DNA from: Bacillota bacterium
GTDB taxonomy: Bacteria > Bacillota > Clostridia > Lachnospirales > Lachnospiraceae
DNA: 38,772 nucleotides
Reading direction: 5' to 3'
Assembly (NCBI GenBank): GCA_023395555.1
Contig: JAEWYQ010000087.1
Span: 1 to 38,772 of the forward strand
In this document: positions 8,465 through 17,411 of the stretch, one piece after another
Layout of the letters: every line of letters begins with the position of its first letter
Numbering within the stretch: the first letter of the stretch is position 1
Position numbers and translations under genes: made by a program
Notes under the pieces: generated by a model
Database searches by the model: none
The model's input: the letters and a program-made list of their open reading frames with translations, nothing else
Told to the model about the DNA's origin: nothing

Positions 8465-8494
8465 TTGACTAATTTTTCATATAACTTTTATTTG
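8465..8494 (+). promoter_or_regulatory. Weak candidate promoter toward GH43
   Basis: TTGACT at 8465-8470 is followed 18 bases later by TATTTG. If used, the GH43 transcript would carry a leader of about 400 bases holding all the inverted repeats listed below. The -10 match is poor, so this is only a candidate. Confidence 0.25.
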
Positions 8495-8500
8495 CTTTTG

Positions 8501-8575
8501 TGTTTTTCAGCTATTTTACTAGTCACTGTCAATCTGCACAAATTGCACCCTTGTATTTTGGATGTTTTTCAGCTA
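8501..8575. repeat. 13-bp direct repeat
   Basis: TGTTTTTCAGCTA occurs at 8501-8513 and again at 8563-8575, a period of 62 bases. It lies between the divergent operons, upstream of the long inverted repeat. Confidence 0.5.
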
Positions 8576-8597
8576 GTAATTCTATTGATTTTAATGT

Positions 8598-8728
8598 AAC
8601 TTATTATTCAACAAGCTCCACAGAAATTACTGTATTTTATATCCTACAGTTTTATTGTTGTAATTTACGTCTTTCTCATGAGATAATTCTACAATTCTGT
8701 TGGAGCTTGTTGTAATATAATGTAAGTT
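8598..8728. repeat. Long imperfect inverted repeat
   Basis: The perfect 12-base arms CAACAAGCTCCA (8609-8620) and TGGAGCTTGTTG (8701-8712) extend imperfectly on both sides to about 8598 and 8728. The interior is roughly 80 bases and AT-rich. It could fold into a long hairpin in RNA or be the remains of a small inverted-repeat element. No clear target duplication flanks it. Confidence 0.55.
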
Positions 8729-8730
8729 GC

Positions 8731-8869
8731 GAGAATAATTGCACCTGTATGGTACATCCCGATTACAGGAACATGCATTATTGTTCCTGTAATATAAATT
8801 ATGAGAACAAGTGTATCTATATTGTACACCCCGATTACAGGAACATGCATTATTGTTCCTGTAATATAA
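8731..8869. repeat. Tandem 72-bp repeat carrying a 12-bp-arm palindrome
   Basis: Two units start at 8731 and 8803. The last 40 bases of each are identical (8758-8797 and 8830-8869), while the preceding 27 have diverged. Each conserved part holds ATTACAGGAACA, an 8-base spacer TGCATTAT, then TGTTCCTGTAAT, a perfect palindrome with 12-base arms (8762-8793 and 8834-8865). The second ends only 12 bases before the AGGAGG of the GH43 gene. It may be a paired operator or a pair of RNA hairpins in the leader. Confidence 0.8.
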
Positions 8870-8897
8870 GCGGTCAAAAGGAGGAACGATTGTTATT

Positions 8898-10370
8898 ATG
8901 AAAATACTCCGCCAAAGGCTTTCTTGCTTTTTGGCATTTTATGTCGTATTATTTTTATTAGGAGGATGCAGTCCTATGGAAAAAACCTATACCACCATCA
9001 ATTTATCCCCTGCCGAAGAAGGCCTGTTTTTTCAAAATGATCTGGGAATCACACAGATCGGCGACCCTTTCATCTTAAAGGCTTCGGATGATACCTACTA
9101 TTTATATTGCACTTCGGCAGCCAGCGGATATTACTGCTGGAAGTCCAAGGATCTGGTTCACTGGTCCGGCAAAAAGCTATGTTATGTGAAAAAATCCGAT
9201 TCCTGGTGTACCGATAGCTTTTGGGCGCCGGAAGTGGTAGAATATAACAATAAATACTATATGTACTATACCGCCAGAAGCGGGGGCGAAAGCCTTCGTA
9301 TCGGCCTTGCGGTTTCCGACCAGCCCCAGGGACCTTTTCTGGATGTAGAAAATCGTCCGCTTTTTGACCTGGGTTATGCCGCCATCGATGCCAACGTGCT
9401 GATCGATGCGGACGGCTCCAAATATCTCTATTTCTCCAGGGATTGTTCCGAGAATGAAATCGGAAACATTAGAAAGAGCGAGATTTACGGAGTCGCCTTA
9501 AGCGACGACATGCTTTCCATCGTAGGGGAGCCGGTGCTTTTGCTCACCCCTGACCAGCCGTGGGAGCTGTCCTCAACAAATCCCCTCTGGAATGAGGGGC
9601 CGGAGATTATGGTCCGCAACAACACCTATTACCTCTCCTATTCCGCCAACTGCTATGCAGATAAAGCCTATTCCATCGGCTACGCCACCAGTTCCTCCCC
9701 CTTGGGGCCTTACAAAAAATATGAAAACAACCCCATTCTTACTGCCGGTACCTCTAAGGTGATATCCGGTCCCGGACATCACAGCTTTACCGTATCGCCG
9801 GACGGCAGCGAGCTATGGATGGCTTACCATACCCATGTGGATCCGAAAACCGGCGGCGGCAACCGCAAGGTCAATATTGGCCGGGTTCTTTTTACCGATA
9901 CCGGCGAGCTGCGGGTTAACGGCCCGATTGTATGTTTACAGCCCGTTCCTGCCGACGGTTCCTTCACAAACCTGGCAAAAGAGGCAAAGGTTGTATCCGA
10001 TATCCCCGACAGCGCTCTCCTGAGCGATGACATCTTTACCCTGCACAAGAAGGACGCCCATTACGATTGCAGGATTCCGGTTAACACAGATACGGCGGAA
10101 ATTCTTCTGGAATTCCAGGAACCCGTTACTCTTTCCCATATCCTTGTCTACAAGGGCACCGGGGGCAGCGGAGACTTTTCTTCTGTAAAGGCAGTTTTTG
10201 ACGACAGCCTGATTACGGAGGAATGTCTGCTTTCCGAGGATCCGGAAGAGCGGAGCGCTATCCTGAGCTTTTCTGAACAAACCGTCACTCAAGTGAAGCT
10301 GATCCTTGTGCCAAGAGAAGGCAAAAAAGAAATCGCTCTCTCCGAGATCATGCTATTAAGACAGAATTAA
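8898..10370 (+). CDS. GH43-family glycoside hydrolase lipoprotein
   Basis: A 490-residue surface lipoprotein with lipobox LLGGC (Cys24). The five-bladed propeller of GH43 carries all three expected acids: D56 in IGDPF (base), D164 in IDANVLID (pKa tuner) and E233 in WNEGP (acid); H294/H295 in GPGHHSF are also typical. GH43 enzymes remove alpha-arabinosyl or beta-xylosyl units; the exact substrate cannot be read from the sequence. Residues from about 350 form a second beta-rich domain, possibly carbohydrate binding. The AGGAGG site is 13 bases from the ATG, longer than usual. The GH2 gene follows after 35 bases in the same direction. Confidence 0.9.
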   Translation: MKILRQRLSCFLAFYVVLFLLGGCSPMEKTYTTINLSPAEEGLFFQNDLGITQIGDPFILKASDDTYYLYCTSAASGYYCWKSKDLVHWSGKKLCYVKKSDSWCTDSFWAPEVVEYNNKYYMYYTARSGGESLRIGLAVSDQPQGPFLDVENRPLFDLGYAAIDANVLIDADGSKYLYFSRDCSENEIGNIRKSEIYGVALSDDMLSIVGEPVLLLTPDQPWELSSTNPLWNEGPEIMVRNNTYYLSYSANCYADKAYSIGYATSSSPLGPYKKYENNPILTAGTSKVISGPGHHSFTVSPDGSELWMAYHTHVDPKTGGGNRKVNIGRVLFTDTGELRVNGPIVCLQPVPADGSFTNLAKEAKVVSDIPDSALLSDDIFTLHKKDAHYDCRIPVNTDTAEILLEFQEPVTLSHILVYKGTGGSGDFSSVKAVFDDSLITEECLLSEDPEERSAILSFSEQTVTQVKLILVPREGKKEIALSEIMLLRQN

Positions 10371-10405
10371 TCTGACAACCATTTTTTAACCAGGAGGTTT
10401 TACTT

Positions 10406-12214
10406 ATGTTACGTACCGAATACCCGCGTCCCCAATTCGTCCGGAAGGAATGGCAATGCCTGAACGGCACCTGGGATTTTGACTTTGATGATCTGGATCA
10501 GGCCAGAAGCTGCCATTGGGAGAAGCTCTCCCATCCCCTGTCCCGAAAGATAGAGGTTCCTTTCTGTTTTGAAAGCAAGCTCAGCGGGATACAGGACACT
10601 TCCGTCCATAACCGGTGCTTTTACCGGCGGACCTTTACCCTTCCCGCAAAATGGCAGGATCGGAATATCCTGCTGCATTTCGGCGGTGTGGATTACCGCT
10701 GCAGGGTCTACATCGACGAAGCCCTGTGCGGAGAGCATGAGGGAGGAAGCTCCTCCTTTGCCTTTGACATCACTCATTGTCTCGACAGCTCCCTGACGGA
10801 GCACAGTATCGCTGTCTATGTTGAGGATCCCGCTGCCGACGAGACCATTCCCAGGGGAAAACAGTTCTGGGAGGAGAAAAGCGCCGGAATCTGGTACACC
10901 AGGACCTCCGGAATCTGGCAGACCGTCTGGCTGGAGCCGGTGGATCCCATCCATATCACCAGAATTAAGATGACTTCCGATTTTGACCAGGATATTCTAA
11001 ATCTGGAATGCACCTTCAGCGGACTGCTCCCGGGCATGACTCTGGAGACGGTAATTACCTTTGGAGAAGAGGTCGTTTCCAATGACTGCTACTCTGTTTC
11101 CAGCAGCACCGTATTTAAGAGGAGTATTCATCTGGCAGGAGATAAGATCTTTCACACCAACACCCACGGCGCCAACCGCTCCTGGACTCCCGAAAATCCC
11201 GCCCTCTATGATATCCGCTTTGTTCTGAAACAGGACGGCAGGGAATTGGACCGGGCAGAAAGCTATTTCGGCATGAGAAAGATTCATATAGAAAACGGAA
11301 TGGTCTACCTGAACAACCATCCCTATTATCAGAAGCTGGTTCTGGACCAGGGATACTGGCCCGAAGGAATCCTGACGGCCCCCAGCGATGAAGCCTTTCA
11401 GTATGATATTACGATTATGAAGGAAATGGGCTTTAACGGATGCCGGAAGCATCAGAAGACGGAAGATCCCAGATTTCTCTATTGGGCGGACCGGCTGGGC
11501 TATCTGGTCTGGGAAGAGCTTCCCGCCGCCTGCCTCTTTACCGACAGCGCCGTCATGCGGTATATGAAGGAATGGATGGAGGTTATTGAAAGAGATTACA
11601 ACCACCCCTCCATCATAACCTGGGTTCCCTTTAACGAAAGCTGGGCGGTTCCCGATATCGGGCGAAACACGCTCCAGCAGGACTATACCGTTTCTGTGTA
11701 TCATATGCTGAAAGCCCTGGATCCCTCCAGGCTGGTGATCAATAATGACGGATGGGAGCTTACCAAAACCGATATCTGTGCCATTCACAACTATTCTCAT
11801 GGCACGGAAAAGGAGCCGGGCAAACAAAAGCTCTTCCAGCGCTTTACCAGGGAGCTTCCCGTAATGCTCTCCCCCTGCTCCGCCGGAAGAAGCATCTTCG
11901 CTCCGCCTTATAAATACGAAGGACAGCCGATTCTCATTACGGAATGCGGCGGAATCCGTTACAGCAATTCGGAACAGAACAGCTGGGGCTACACCAGTGC
12001 GGACAGTGAAGAGGAGTTCTTAAAGCAATACCGCTTTGTCATTGATAATATTATGCAATCGGATTATATTTACGGCTTCTGCTATACCCAGCTTTCCGAT
12101 GTGGAACAGGAAAGCAACGGACTTCTAACCTATCATCGGGAGCCAAAATGTTCTCCCGAGAAGATCCGGGAGATTAACAACCAATACCGTCATAATGTTG
12201 TAATTCGGGATTAG
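10406..12214 (+). CDS. GH2-family glycoside hydrolase, cytoplasmic
   Basis: A 602-residue GH2 enzyme with no signal peptide. It has the N-terminal sugar-binding fold (ECLNGTWDFDF-like start, FGGVDYRCRVYIDEALCGEH near residue 92), an immunoglobulin-like middle and a TIM barrel. The acid/base is E411 in FNESW and the nucleophile E513 in LITECGG. The architecture is compatible with beta-galactosidase, beta-glucuronidase or alpha-L-arabinopyranosidase-like activities and does not decide among them. Because it is intracellular, its natural partner is the imported oligosaccharide supplied by the divergent ABC operon. AGGAGG lies 9 bases before the ATG. Confidence 0.9.
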   Translation: MLRTEYPRPQFVRKEWQCLNGTWDFDFDDLDQARSCHWEKLSHPLSRKIEVPFCFESKLSGIQDTSVHNRCFYRRTFTLPAKWQDRNILLHFGGVDYRCRVYIDEALCGEHEGGSSSFAFDITHCLDSSLTEHSIAVYVEDPAADETIPRGKQFWEEKSAGIWYTRTSGIWQTVWLEPVDPIHITRIKMTSDFDQDILNLECTFSGLLPGMTLETVITFGEEVVSNDCYSVSSSTVFKRSIHLAGDKIFHTNTHGANRSWTPENPALYDIRFVLKQDGRELDRAESYFGMRKIHIENGMVYLNNHPYYQKLVLDQGYWPEGILTAPSDEAFQYDITIMKEMGFNGCRKHQKTEDPRFLYWADRLGYLVWEELPAACLFTDSAVMRYMKEWMEVIERDYNHPSIITWVPFNESWAVPDIGRNTLQQDYTVSVYHMLKALDPSRLVINNDGWELTKTDICAIHNYSHGTEKEPGKQKLFQRFTRELPVMLSPCSAGRSIFAPPYKYEGQPILITECGGIRYSNSEQNSWGYTSADSEEEFLKQYRFVIDNIMQSDYIYGFCYTQLSDVEQESNGLLTYHREPKCSPEKIREINNQYRHNVVIRD

Positions 12215-12234
12215 AAGCATCTTTCTTTACCAAA

Positions 12235-12269
12235 AGGTCTGAGGCCATTGCTTGCCTCAGGCCTTTTTA
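12235..12269 (+). terminator. Intrinsic terminator after GH2
   Basis: AGGTCTGAGGC and GCCTCAGGCCT form an 11-pair stem with one G-T wobble and an 8-base loop, followed by TTTTT. Confidence 0.9.
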
Positions 12270-12301
12270 TAGTGCAATTCTACGAAAAACAAAAAAGTCC
12301 T

Positions 12302-12331
12302 TTGACATTTTTAAATTTTAGATTATTATAT
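12302..12331 (+). promoter_or_regulatory. Promoter of the DUF1846 gene
   Basis: A consensus TTGACA at 12302-12307 is followed by TATTAT (16-base gap) or TTATAT (18-base gap). The AAAGGAGG ribosome-binding site starts at 12350. Confidence 0.7.
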
Positions 12332-12366
12332 AATAATGGTGTATAATCAAAGGAGGATAATGTTGT

Positions 12367-13872
12367 ATGAAAATCGGTTTTGATCCGCAAAAATATATTG
12401 ATGAGCAGTCCCAGTTTATTTTGGAAAGGGTGAATCACTATGATAAGCTCTACCTGGAATTCGGAGGAAAATTGATCGGGGACAAGCATGCCAAGCGTGT
12501 ACTGCCGGGCTTCGATGAGGACGCTAAAATCAAATTACTGCAAAAGCTGAAGGATCAGGCTGAGATCATCATCTGTGTCTACGCCGGCGATATTGAACGG
12601 AATAAAATCCGCGGTGATTTTGGCATTACTTATGATATGGAAGTGCTTCGTCTGCTGGACGACCTGCGCAGCTACAGCCTGGAGGTTAACAGCGTGGTAA
12701 TCACCCGCTACAGCAAGCAGCCTGCTACCACTGTATTCATTAACAAGCTGGAGCGCCGCAATATTAAGGTATATACCCACGCCACCATCCCCGGCTATCC
12801 TGCCGATGTGGATACCATTGTAAGCGAGAACGGTTATGGCATCAATCCTTACATTACGACCACGAAGCCCATTGTGGTGGTGACCGCGCCCGGCGCCAAC
12901 AGCGGTAAGCTGGCCACTTGTCTGAACCAGCTCTATCACGAATATAAACGGGGACGCAATGCCGGTTATTCCAAGTTTGAGACCTTCCCGGTGTGGAATA
13001 TGCCGCTGAAGCACCCCCTTAACATTGCCTATGAAGCCGCCACCGTGGATCTAAAGGATGTCAATATGATTGATAACTTCCATTTTGAGCGCTATCATGA
13101 GGTCAGTGTGAACTACAACCGGGATCTGGAGATGTTCCCGGTGATCAAACGCATTATTGAGAAGATTACCGGCAAGGAATCCATCTACCAGTCTCCCACC
13201 GACATGGGTGTAAACCGTGTGGGCTATGGTATTATCGATGATGCCACGGTGATTGAAGCCTCCCGGCAGGAGATCATCCGCCGCTATTTTTCGACTATTT
13301 GCGATTTCAAGAAGGGTCTGCTGGATGAGGAAGCCGTTACCCGCATGAAGGTAATTCTGGAGGAAGTCGGCTTGAAGCAGGAGGACCGGGGCTGTGTTCT
13401 TCCCGCCAGGGAGTATGCCGCCAAGCTAAAAGAAGCCTCCTCTGATAACGAAACCGTATCGGTGATTGCCTTTGAGCTTGAGGACGGGACCATAATTACC
13501 GGCAAGGGCTCCGCGACCATGGACTGCAACTCTGCCGCGCTGCTGAATGCCATCAAATACCTGGCCGGAATCGGGGATGAGATCTTCCTGCTGTCACCCT
13601 TGATTTTAAATACCATCCGGACCCTGAAGGAACGGGATCTCCGCAGCAAGATCACTTGTTTGAATGCCAATGAAATCCTCATTGCCCTGAGCATCTGTGC
13701 CGTAACAAACCCCACGGCCCAGCTGGCCTACGATAAATTATCAGCACTTTCCGGCGTACAGGCTCACTGCACCGTAATGCTGAACCGCAATGACGAGCAG
13801 ATTTTAAAGAAGCTTGGAATTGATGTTACCTGTGATGCGGTATATCCTTCCGAGAATTTATATTATATTTAA
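12367..13872 (+). CDS. DUF1846 (UPF0371) family protein
   Basis: A full-length 501-residue member of DUF1846, a conserved cytoplasmic family of unknown function found widely in Firmicutes. Typical family segments are [11 protein letters not shown] at the start, [20 protein letters not shown] near residue 176 and [20 protein letters not shown] near residue 277. The APGANSGK stretch resembles a nucleotide-binding loop, but this is not proven. The gene has its own promoter and is followed by a tRNA with a separate promoter, so it is monocistronic. There is no membrane segment or signal. Confidence 0.9.
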   Translation: MKIGFDPQKYIDEQSQFILERVNHYDKLYLEFGGKLIGDKHAKRVLPGFDEDAKIKLLQKLKDQAEIIICVYAGDIERNKIRGDFGITYDMEVLRLLDDLRSYSLEVNSVVITRYSKQPATTVFINKLERRNIKVYTHATIPGYPADVDTIVSENGYGINPYITTTKPIVVVTAPGANSGKLATCLNQLYHEYKRGRNAGYSKFETFPVWNMPLKHPLNIAYEAATVDLKDVNMIDNFHFERYHEVSVNYNRDLEMFPVIKRIIEKITGKESIYQSPTDMGVNRVGYGIIDDATVIEASRQEIIRRYFSTICDFKKGLLDEEAVTRMKVILEEVGLKQEDRGCVLPAREYAAKLKEASSDNETVSVIAFELEDGTIITGKGSATMDCNSAALLNAIKYLAGIGDEIFLLSPLILNTIRTLKERDLRSKITCLNANEILIALSICAVTNPTAQLAYDKLSALSGVQAHCTVMLNRNDEQILKKLGIDVTCDAVYPSENLYYI

Positions 13873-13898
13873 TTTTTTGCTCCGGATTAATATTTTTG

Positions 13899-13927
13899 TT
13901 GACTGATATCCCTGCATCTTTTATAAT
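13899..13927 (+). promoter_or_regulatory. Promoter of tRNA-Ala
   Basis: TTGACT at 13899-13904 and a perfect TATAAT at 13922-13927 are spaced 17 bases apart. Transcription would begin about 10 bases upstream of the mature tRNA. Confidence 0.85.
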
Positions 13928-13945
13928 GATTTATGTGCATTATAT

Positions 13946-14018
<73 letters not shown>

Positions 14019-14022
14019 GCGT

Positions 14023-14065
14023 AAAGACATAGCTTTCCGTTAAGGAATTGCTATGTCTTTTCTTT
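14023..14065 (+). terminator. Terminator of tRNA-Ala
   Basis: AAAGACATAGC and GCTATGTCTTT form an 11-pair stem followed by TCTTTC. Confidence 0.85.
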
Positions 14066-14114
14066 CGCGATATTACGGGTTCAAAGCCTTGGAATTTGTA
14101 AGGGAGGTCAATAA

Positions 14115-14693
14115 GTGAGTAAGGATAGAAACTGGACCGTTTTATTTATCGGCGGAGCTTCAGGAACAGGCAAATCAAGCCTGGCTTATGAAATTGCACG
14201 TTTCTATGGCGTAAATGTCTTGGAAGTAGATGACCTTCACCTATCTGTAGAAGCGGTTACAACAAAGGAAGGTTTTCCTGCAATACATTATTGGAATACG
14301 GGAGTAAATTGGATGGAAGTCGGGGTTGAGCGCAATGTAAACTGGTTGATTGATGTAAGCAAAGAAATGATTCCGGTATTAAAAGAGCTGGTAAACAGAC
14401 ACCTCGAAGATAAAGTGCCAGTTATTATTGAGGGCGATTTTATCTATCCCGAATTTACATTATCCTTTGATAACCCAGAGGTAAAATCAATTTTTGTGAA
14501 TGAGCCAGACATAAATCAAATATTGCAGAATTATTTATCAAGGGAAGGCGGCGATTTACAGCATTACAGAGCCGGAATAAGTATTTCTTATGGAAAATGG
14601 ATAGCAGATATCTGCAATCAAAATAATATTAGATTGATTGATTCAAGGCCTTGGAATACTGTTTTAACGAGAGCCCTAAATAGTTTGTTGTAA
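14115..14693 (+). CDS. P-loop kinase-like protein
   Basis: A 192-residue soluble protein with a Walker A motif GGASGTGKSS (residues 13-22), an early acidic pair in LEVDDLHLS (near residue 36) and a strand ending in an acid, VPVIIEGDFIYPEF (near residue 101), that could act as Walker B. The size and layout match small phosphotransferases such as shikimate- or 2-phosphoglycerate-kinase relatives. The substrate is not evident. It starts with GTG at 14115, with AGGGAGG 7 bases upstream. Its AT-rich composition differs from the DUF1846 gene to the left, consistent with an accessory gene. Confidence 0.75.
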   Translation: MSKDRNWTVLFIGGASGTGKSSLAYEIARFYGVNVLEVDDLHLSVEAVTTKEGFPAIHYWNTGVNWMEVGVERNVNWLIDVSKEMIPVLKELVNRHLEDKVPVIIEGDFIYPEFTLSFDNPEVKSIFVNEPDINQILQNYLSREGGDLQHYRAGISISYGKWIADICNQNNIRLIDSRPWNTVLTRALNSLL

Positions 14694-14933
14694 GAGTACA
14701 TACTCCGATTTGTCGATTAGGATTGCAGCGATACCTTGGATTGCACCATGACCCTCAGTGGACCTCGATAGATGCCTCTGTCACCGAGGCGGATATTACG
14801 CAGGTGCATACACACCTTTGGCGGCGTATACAGCCTGACTGCACCGAAGAAGAAAAGGAAATTGGATATCAAACGCATAATGAAACGAAGCATATGAAAG
14901 GAATTATGATACGGAGGTTTTAGGTAAAATCAT
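14694..14933. other. Intergenic stretch, no convincing gene
   Basis: A 66-codon plus-strand frame from a TTG at 14723 ends in CTEEEKEIGYQTHNETKHMK and then a stop. It lacks a ribosome-binding site and I do not recognise it. The acidic, protein-like tail could be the end of a lost gene. Confidence 0.4.
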
Positions 14934-14979
14934 AAAACGTGCTGCAATCTAACTGAAAATGTTAGATGCAGCACGTTTT
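14934..14979. terminator. Bidirectional terminator
   Basis: AAAACGTGCTGC...ATCTAAC pairs with GTTAGAT...GCAGCACGTTTT, giving about 19 pairs with one bulged A and a 7-base loop. The A/T-rich ends supply short T-runs on both strands. It separates the plus-strand kinase-like gene from the convergent peroxiredoxin. Confidence 0.85.
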
Positions 14980-14998
14980 ACCGTTCATTCATGCAAAA

Positions 14999-15682
14999 CT
15001 ATTTCTTTTCCCGGCGGAAACACATAAACCAATCCAGGCAATATTGATCGTCCGTTTGATTATCCATGCGCTCTTTGGCTGTTCCGCAGGAACCGGCGGT
15101 AGGAACAATCACATCATCGCCGGGACGCCAGTCGGCAGGCGTCGCTACGCTGTCGCTGTCGGCCTTCTGCAGCGCCATAACAATTCTCTTGATTTCGTCA
15201 AAATTACGGCCGGTAGAAAGAGGGTAATACAAAATGGTGCGGATCTTGGCAGCGGGATCAATCACAAATACCGCACGCACCGCCTGGGTATTGGACTGTC
15301 CGGGCTGCATCATACCATACTTGTTGGCAACCTCCATGCGGATATCCTCGATCAGCGGAAATTTAACTTCTATGTTCTTCTTCCCATTCCATTCCAGCTC
15401 CTGAATCTTGCGCAGCCATGCGATATGTGCATAGAGGGAGTCTACCGAGAGACCGATAAGCTCGGTATTGAGCGCCTTGAATTCATCCGCCATGGAGGCG
15501 AATGTCATGAACTCGGTAGTGCAGACCGGCGTAAAGTCGGCGGGATGGGAAAAGAGGATGACCCATTTGCCTTTATAGTCTTCGGGGAAATTGATTACTC
15601 CCTGTGTGGTTACGGCCTGAAAGCTCGGAGCCATATCGCCGATCAGCGGCATTCTTACAACTTGCATTTCTTCCATTTTCAT
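14999..15682 (-). CDS. Peroxiredoxin of the Prx6/archaeal 2-Cys type
   Basis: A 227-residue thiol peroxidase that reduces hydrogen peroxide and organic peroxides in the cytoplasm. The peroxidatic C54 sits in HPADFTPVCTTEF. The C-terminal part holds three more cysteines, C199, C215 and C221. The C215/C221 spacing of six matches the two C-terminal cysteines known in archaeal Prx6-type enzymes such as that of Aeropyrum pernix, so C215 is the likely resolving residue. The first ATG follows AAGGAG closely (3 bases); the second, two codons later, has 9-base spacing and is equally likely. It appears to be a single-gene unit. Confidence 0.92.
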   Translation of the reverse strand: MKMEEMQVVRMPLIGDMAPSFQAVTTQGVINFPEDYKGKWVILFSHPADFTPVCTTEFMTFASMADEFKALNTELIGLSVDSLYAHIAWLRKIQELEWNGKKNIEVKFPLIEDIRMEVANKYGMMQPGQSNTQAVRAVFVIDPAAKIRTILYYPLSTGRNFDEIKRIVMALQKADSDSVATPADWRPGDDVIVPTAGSCGTAKERMDNQTDDQYCLDWFMCFRREKK

Positions 15683-15879
15683 AATCTCCTTTTCATTTTA
15701 ATATGTTGAATTGCTATGTCTGCATTATAACAGCGGAACCGATCAACTTCCGTGATAAGGTTACATAGCCCGAAAAAAACCATTCGTCTGTTTTTCGTTT
15801 TGGTGGAACAATTCAAGGTTTCATAGTATAATTAAAGCCAATAAACAAAATCCAGTTCATGATAAAGGAGGAAGTTTGA

Positions 15880-16606
15880 ATGTCAGGGACATTACGTTTA
15901 ATCATGCCGCAATGGCAGGGCGGAAATAATCCCCCTTATTATTTCGGCTCAAAATTATTAGCGTGGCTGGCTCCGGAGCAAAAAGGAGTGCCGGAAATTG
16001 AAGTGCCCATTGATCCGTACGATGGAACCAGGCTGCCTATGGAGCATGGAGTTGCCGGACGTTCTATTTTGCTGCGCCAGTTGGAAGCCGCGACAAAGAT
16101 TCTGGAAGCATATCAGCCGAAGCGTATTATTGTATTCGGCGGGGATTGCCTCGTTTCACAGGCCCCCTTTGCTTATCTGAACGAAAAGCACAACGGCAAT
16201 CTTGGTGCCTAAGCTGGTCATGTATGGGGGACTGCAGGAAATGACCGAGAGGGAGACGGTGATGGTGAACAGCCTGAAGCTTCACAGTGCCGGTTCTTGT
16301 GAGCTGGCAGACACCAGCCAGCCGGTATTGGATTGGATAGAGGAAAATCATATTGAGCATTTGGCGATACATTTTGATTTAGATGTTTTAGACCCTGCCC
16401 TGTTTCGGTCATTGCTGTTTTCCCGGCCCGGCGGACTTCCCATTGATGCTTCCAGCGGAAAAATGACGCTGCCTCAGATAGCGAGACTTATAAAAGAAGT
16501 CTCCCAAAAAACAGATGTGGTCTGTCTGTCAATTGCAGAGCATCTTCCCTGGGACGCCATTAACCTCCATGATTTTCTTGCGGAAATGCCCATATTTCAA
16601 AGCTAA
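15880..16606 (+). pseudogene. Arginase-family gene with internal deletion and frameshift
   Basis: The first part (15880-16212) has the N-terminal arginase half with GGDC near residue 89 (family usual: GGDH) and stops right after NEKHNGNLGA. The second part (from about 16202, another frame) resumes with PKLVMYGGLQE and includes HFDLDVLDP (metal-binding SxDxDxxDP-type motif) and LSIAEHLPWD. Intact relatives have about 50 residues between these points, carrying the second metal motif DAHxD, and that motif is absent here. An internal deletion that also shifted the frame explains both facts. AAAGGAGG precedes the ATG, so the 5' signals survive. The product would lack part of the manganese site. 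Confidence 0.8.
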
Positions 16607-16689
16607 TTAATTTATATCGCTTCACTCTGTTTCTTCAGAAAATATTGGCTGAAAGGCGAAAACGGTCTGAAGGAATGCAAGGCAGGCCG

Positions 16690-16718
16690 TTGCCAAGTCC
16701 CAGTCAATACAGTATGGT
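16690..16718 (+). promoter_or_regulatory. Promoter of the GNAT gene
   Basis: TTGCCA at 16690-16695 and TATGGT at 16713-16718 with 17-base spacing. Transcription would start about 20 bases before the GGAGG site. Confidence 0.55.
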
Positions 16719-16747
16719 ATGTTAAAATATTATGTCGGAGGTTCGCT

Positions 16748-17335
16748 ATGGATATAGAAATACGTAAATTGTCTCCGGATCTTGCAGAAGATTATGTACA
16801 TTTTTTCGACATCACACCCCATGATGACAATGTGGCTGAACATAAATGTTATTGTGTTTGTTGGTGTAACGATGATTATAAGGGCCATGATTTTTCAACA
16901 GCAGAGAAACGAAGAGAAGGTGCCTTACAATATGTTAAGGGCAATAACATTCAAGGCTATCTTGCTTACAGCGGTGATACGGTTGTTGGATGGTGCAATG
17001 CCAATACAAAATCAGATTGCCTGAAATGCGCCAGCTGGCAAAGATTTATGGATTACGTACCTTTAGAGAAGGCTGACGTGAAGGTGAAATCCATATTCTG
17101 CTTTGTGATTGCTCCGGAGATGAAAAGAAAAGGGATTGCCACATTGCTATTAGAACGCGTATGCAAGGATGCGATCCAGGATGGCTTTGACTTTGCGGAA
17201 GCATACCCTTACAAGGAAGACAGTTATCAATCATCCGATTTTGGCGGACACCTTGAGATGTATATAAAAAGCGGGTTTGAGGTGTCTTTCGAAACTGACC
17301 AGGGGCCTGTCATGAGGAAGCAATTGAGGCGTTAA
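16748..17335 (+). CDS. GNAT-family N-acetyltransferase
   Basis: A 195-residue protein with the GNAT fold: a central strand VKSIFCFVIAPEMKRKGIAT (residues 114-133) contains the acetyl-CoA pyrophosphate loop (RKGIAT, of the Q/RxxGxG/A type), followed by helix LLLERVCKDAI. An N-terminal CYCVCWC cluster (from residue 34) is rich in cysteine, as in some uncharacterised GNAT members. The acceptor substrate is unknown. GGAGG lies 7 bases before the ATG. The YoaK-like gene follows after 76 bases on the same strand. Confidence 0.88.
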   Translation: MDIEIRKLSPDLAEDYVHFFDITPHDDNVAEHKCYCVCWCNDDYKGHDFSTAEKRREGALQYVKGNNIQGYLAYSGDTVVGWCNANTKSDCLKCASWQRFMDYVPLEKADVKVKSIFCFVIAPEMKRKGIATLLLERVCKDAIQDGFDFAEAYPYKEDSYQSSDFGGHLEMYIKSGFEVSFETDQGPVMRKQLRR

Positions 17336-17411
17336 CTGAAGTAAACTGAAAAAGAAGACAATATTAACGCCCCTGGCGCTAAAGAATAAGCAAATACGAG
17401 GGAAAACATCA

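Noticed and set aside
8822..8850. Promoter TTGTAC plus a -10 inside the second palindrome
   Set aside because: At 17-18 bases the -10 would be ATGCAT or TGCATT, a poor match, and the hexamers differ in the first repeat unit.
14723..14923. A 66-codon frame before the bidirectional terminator
   Set aside because: No ribosome-binding site, TTG start and no recognised homology; a decayed gene end is possible but not supported enough to list as a gene.
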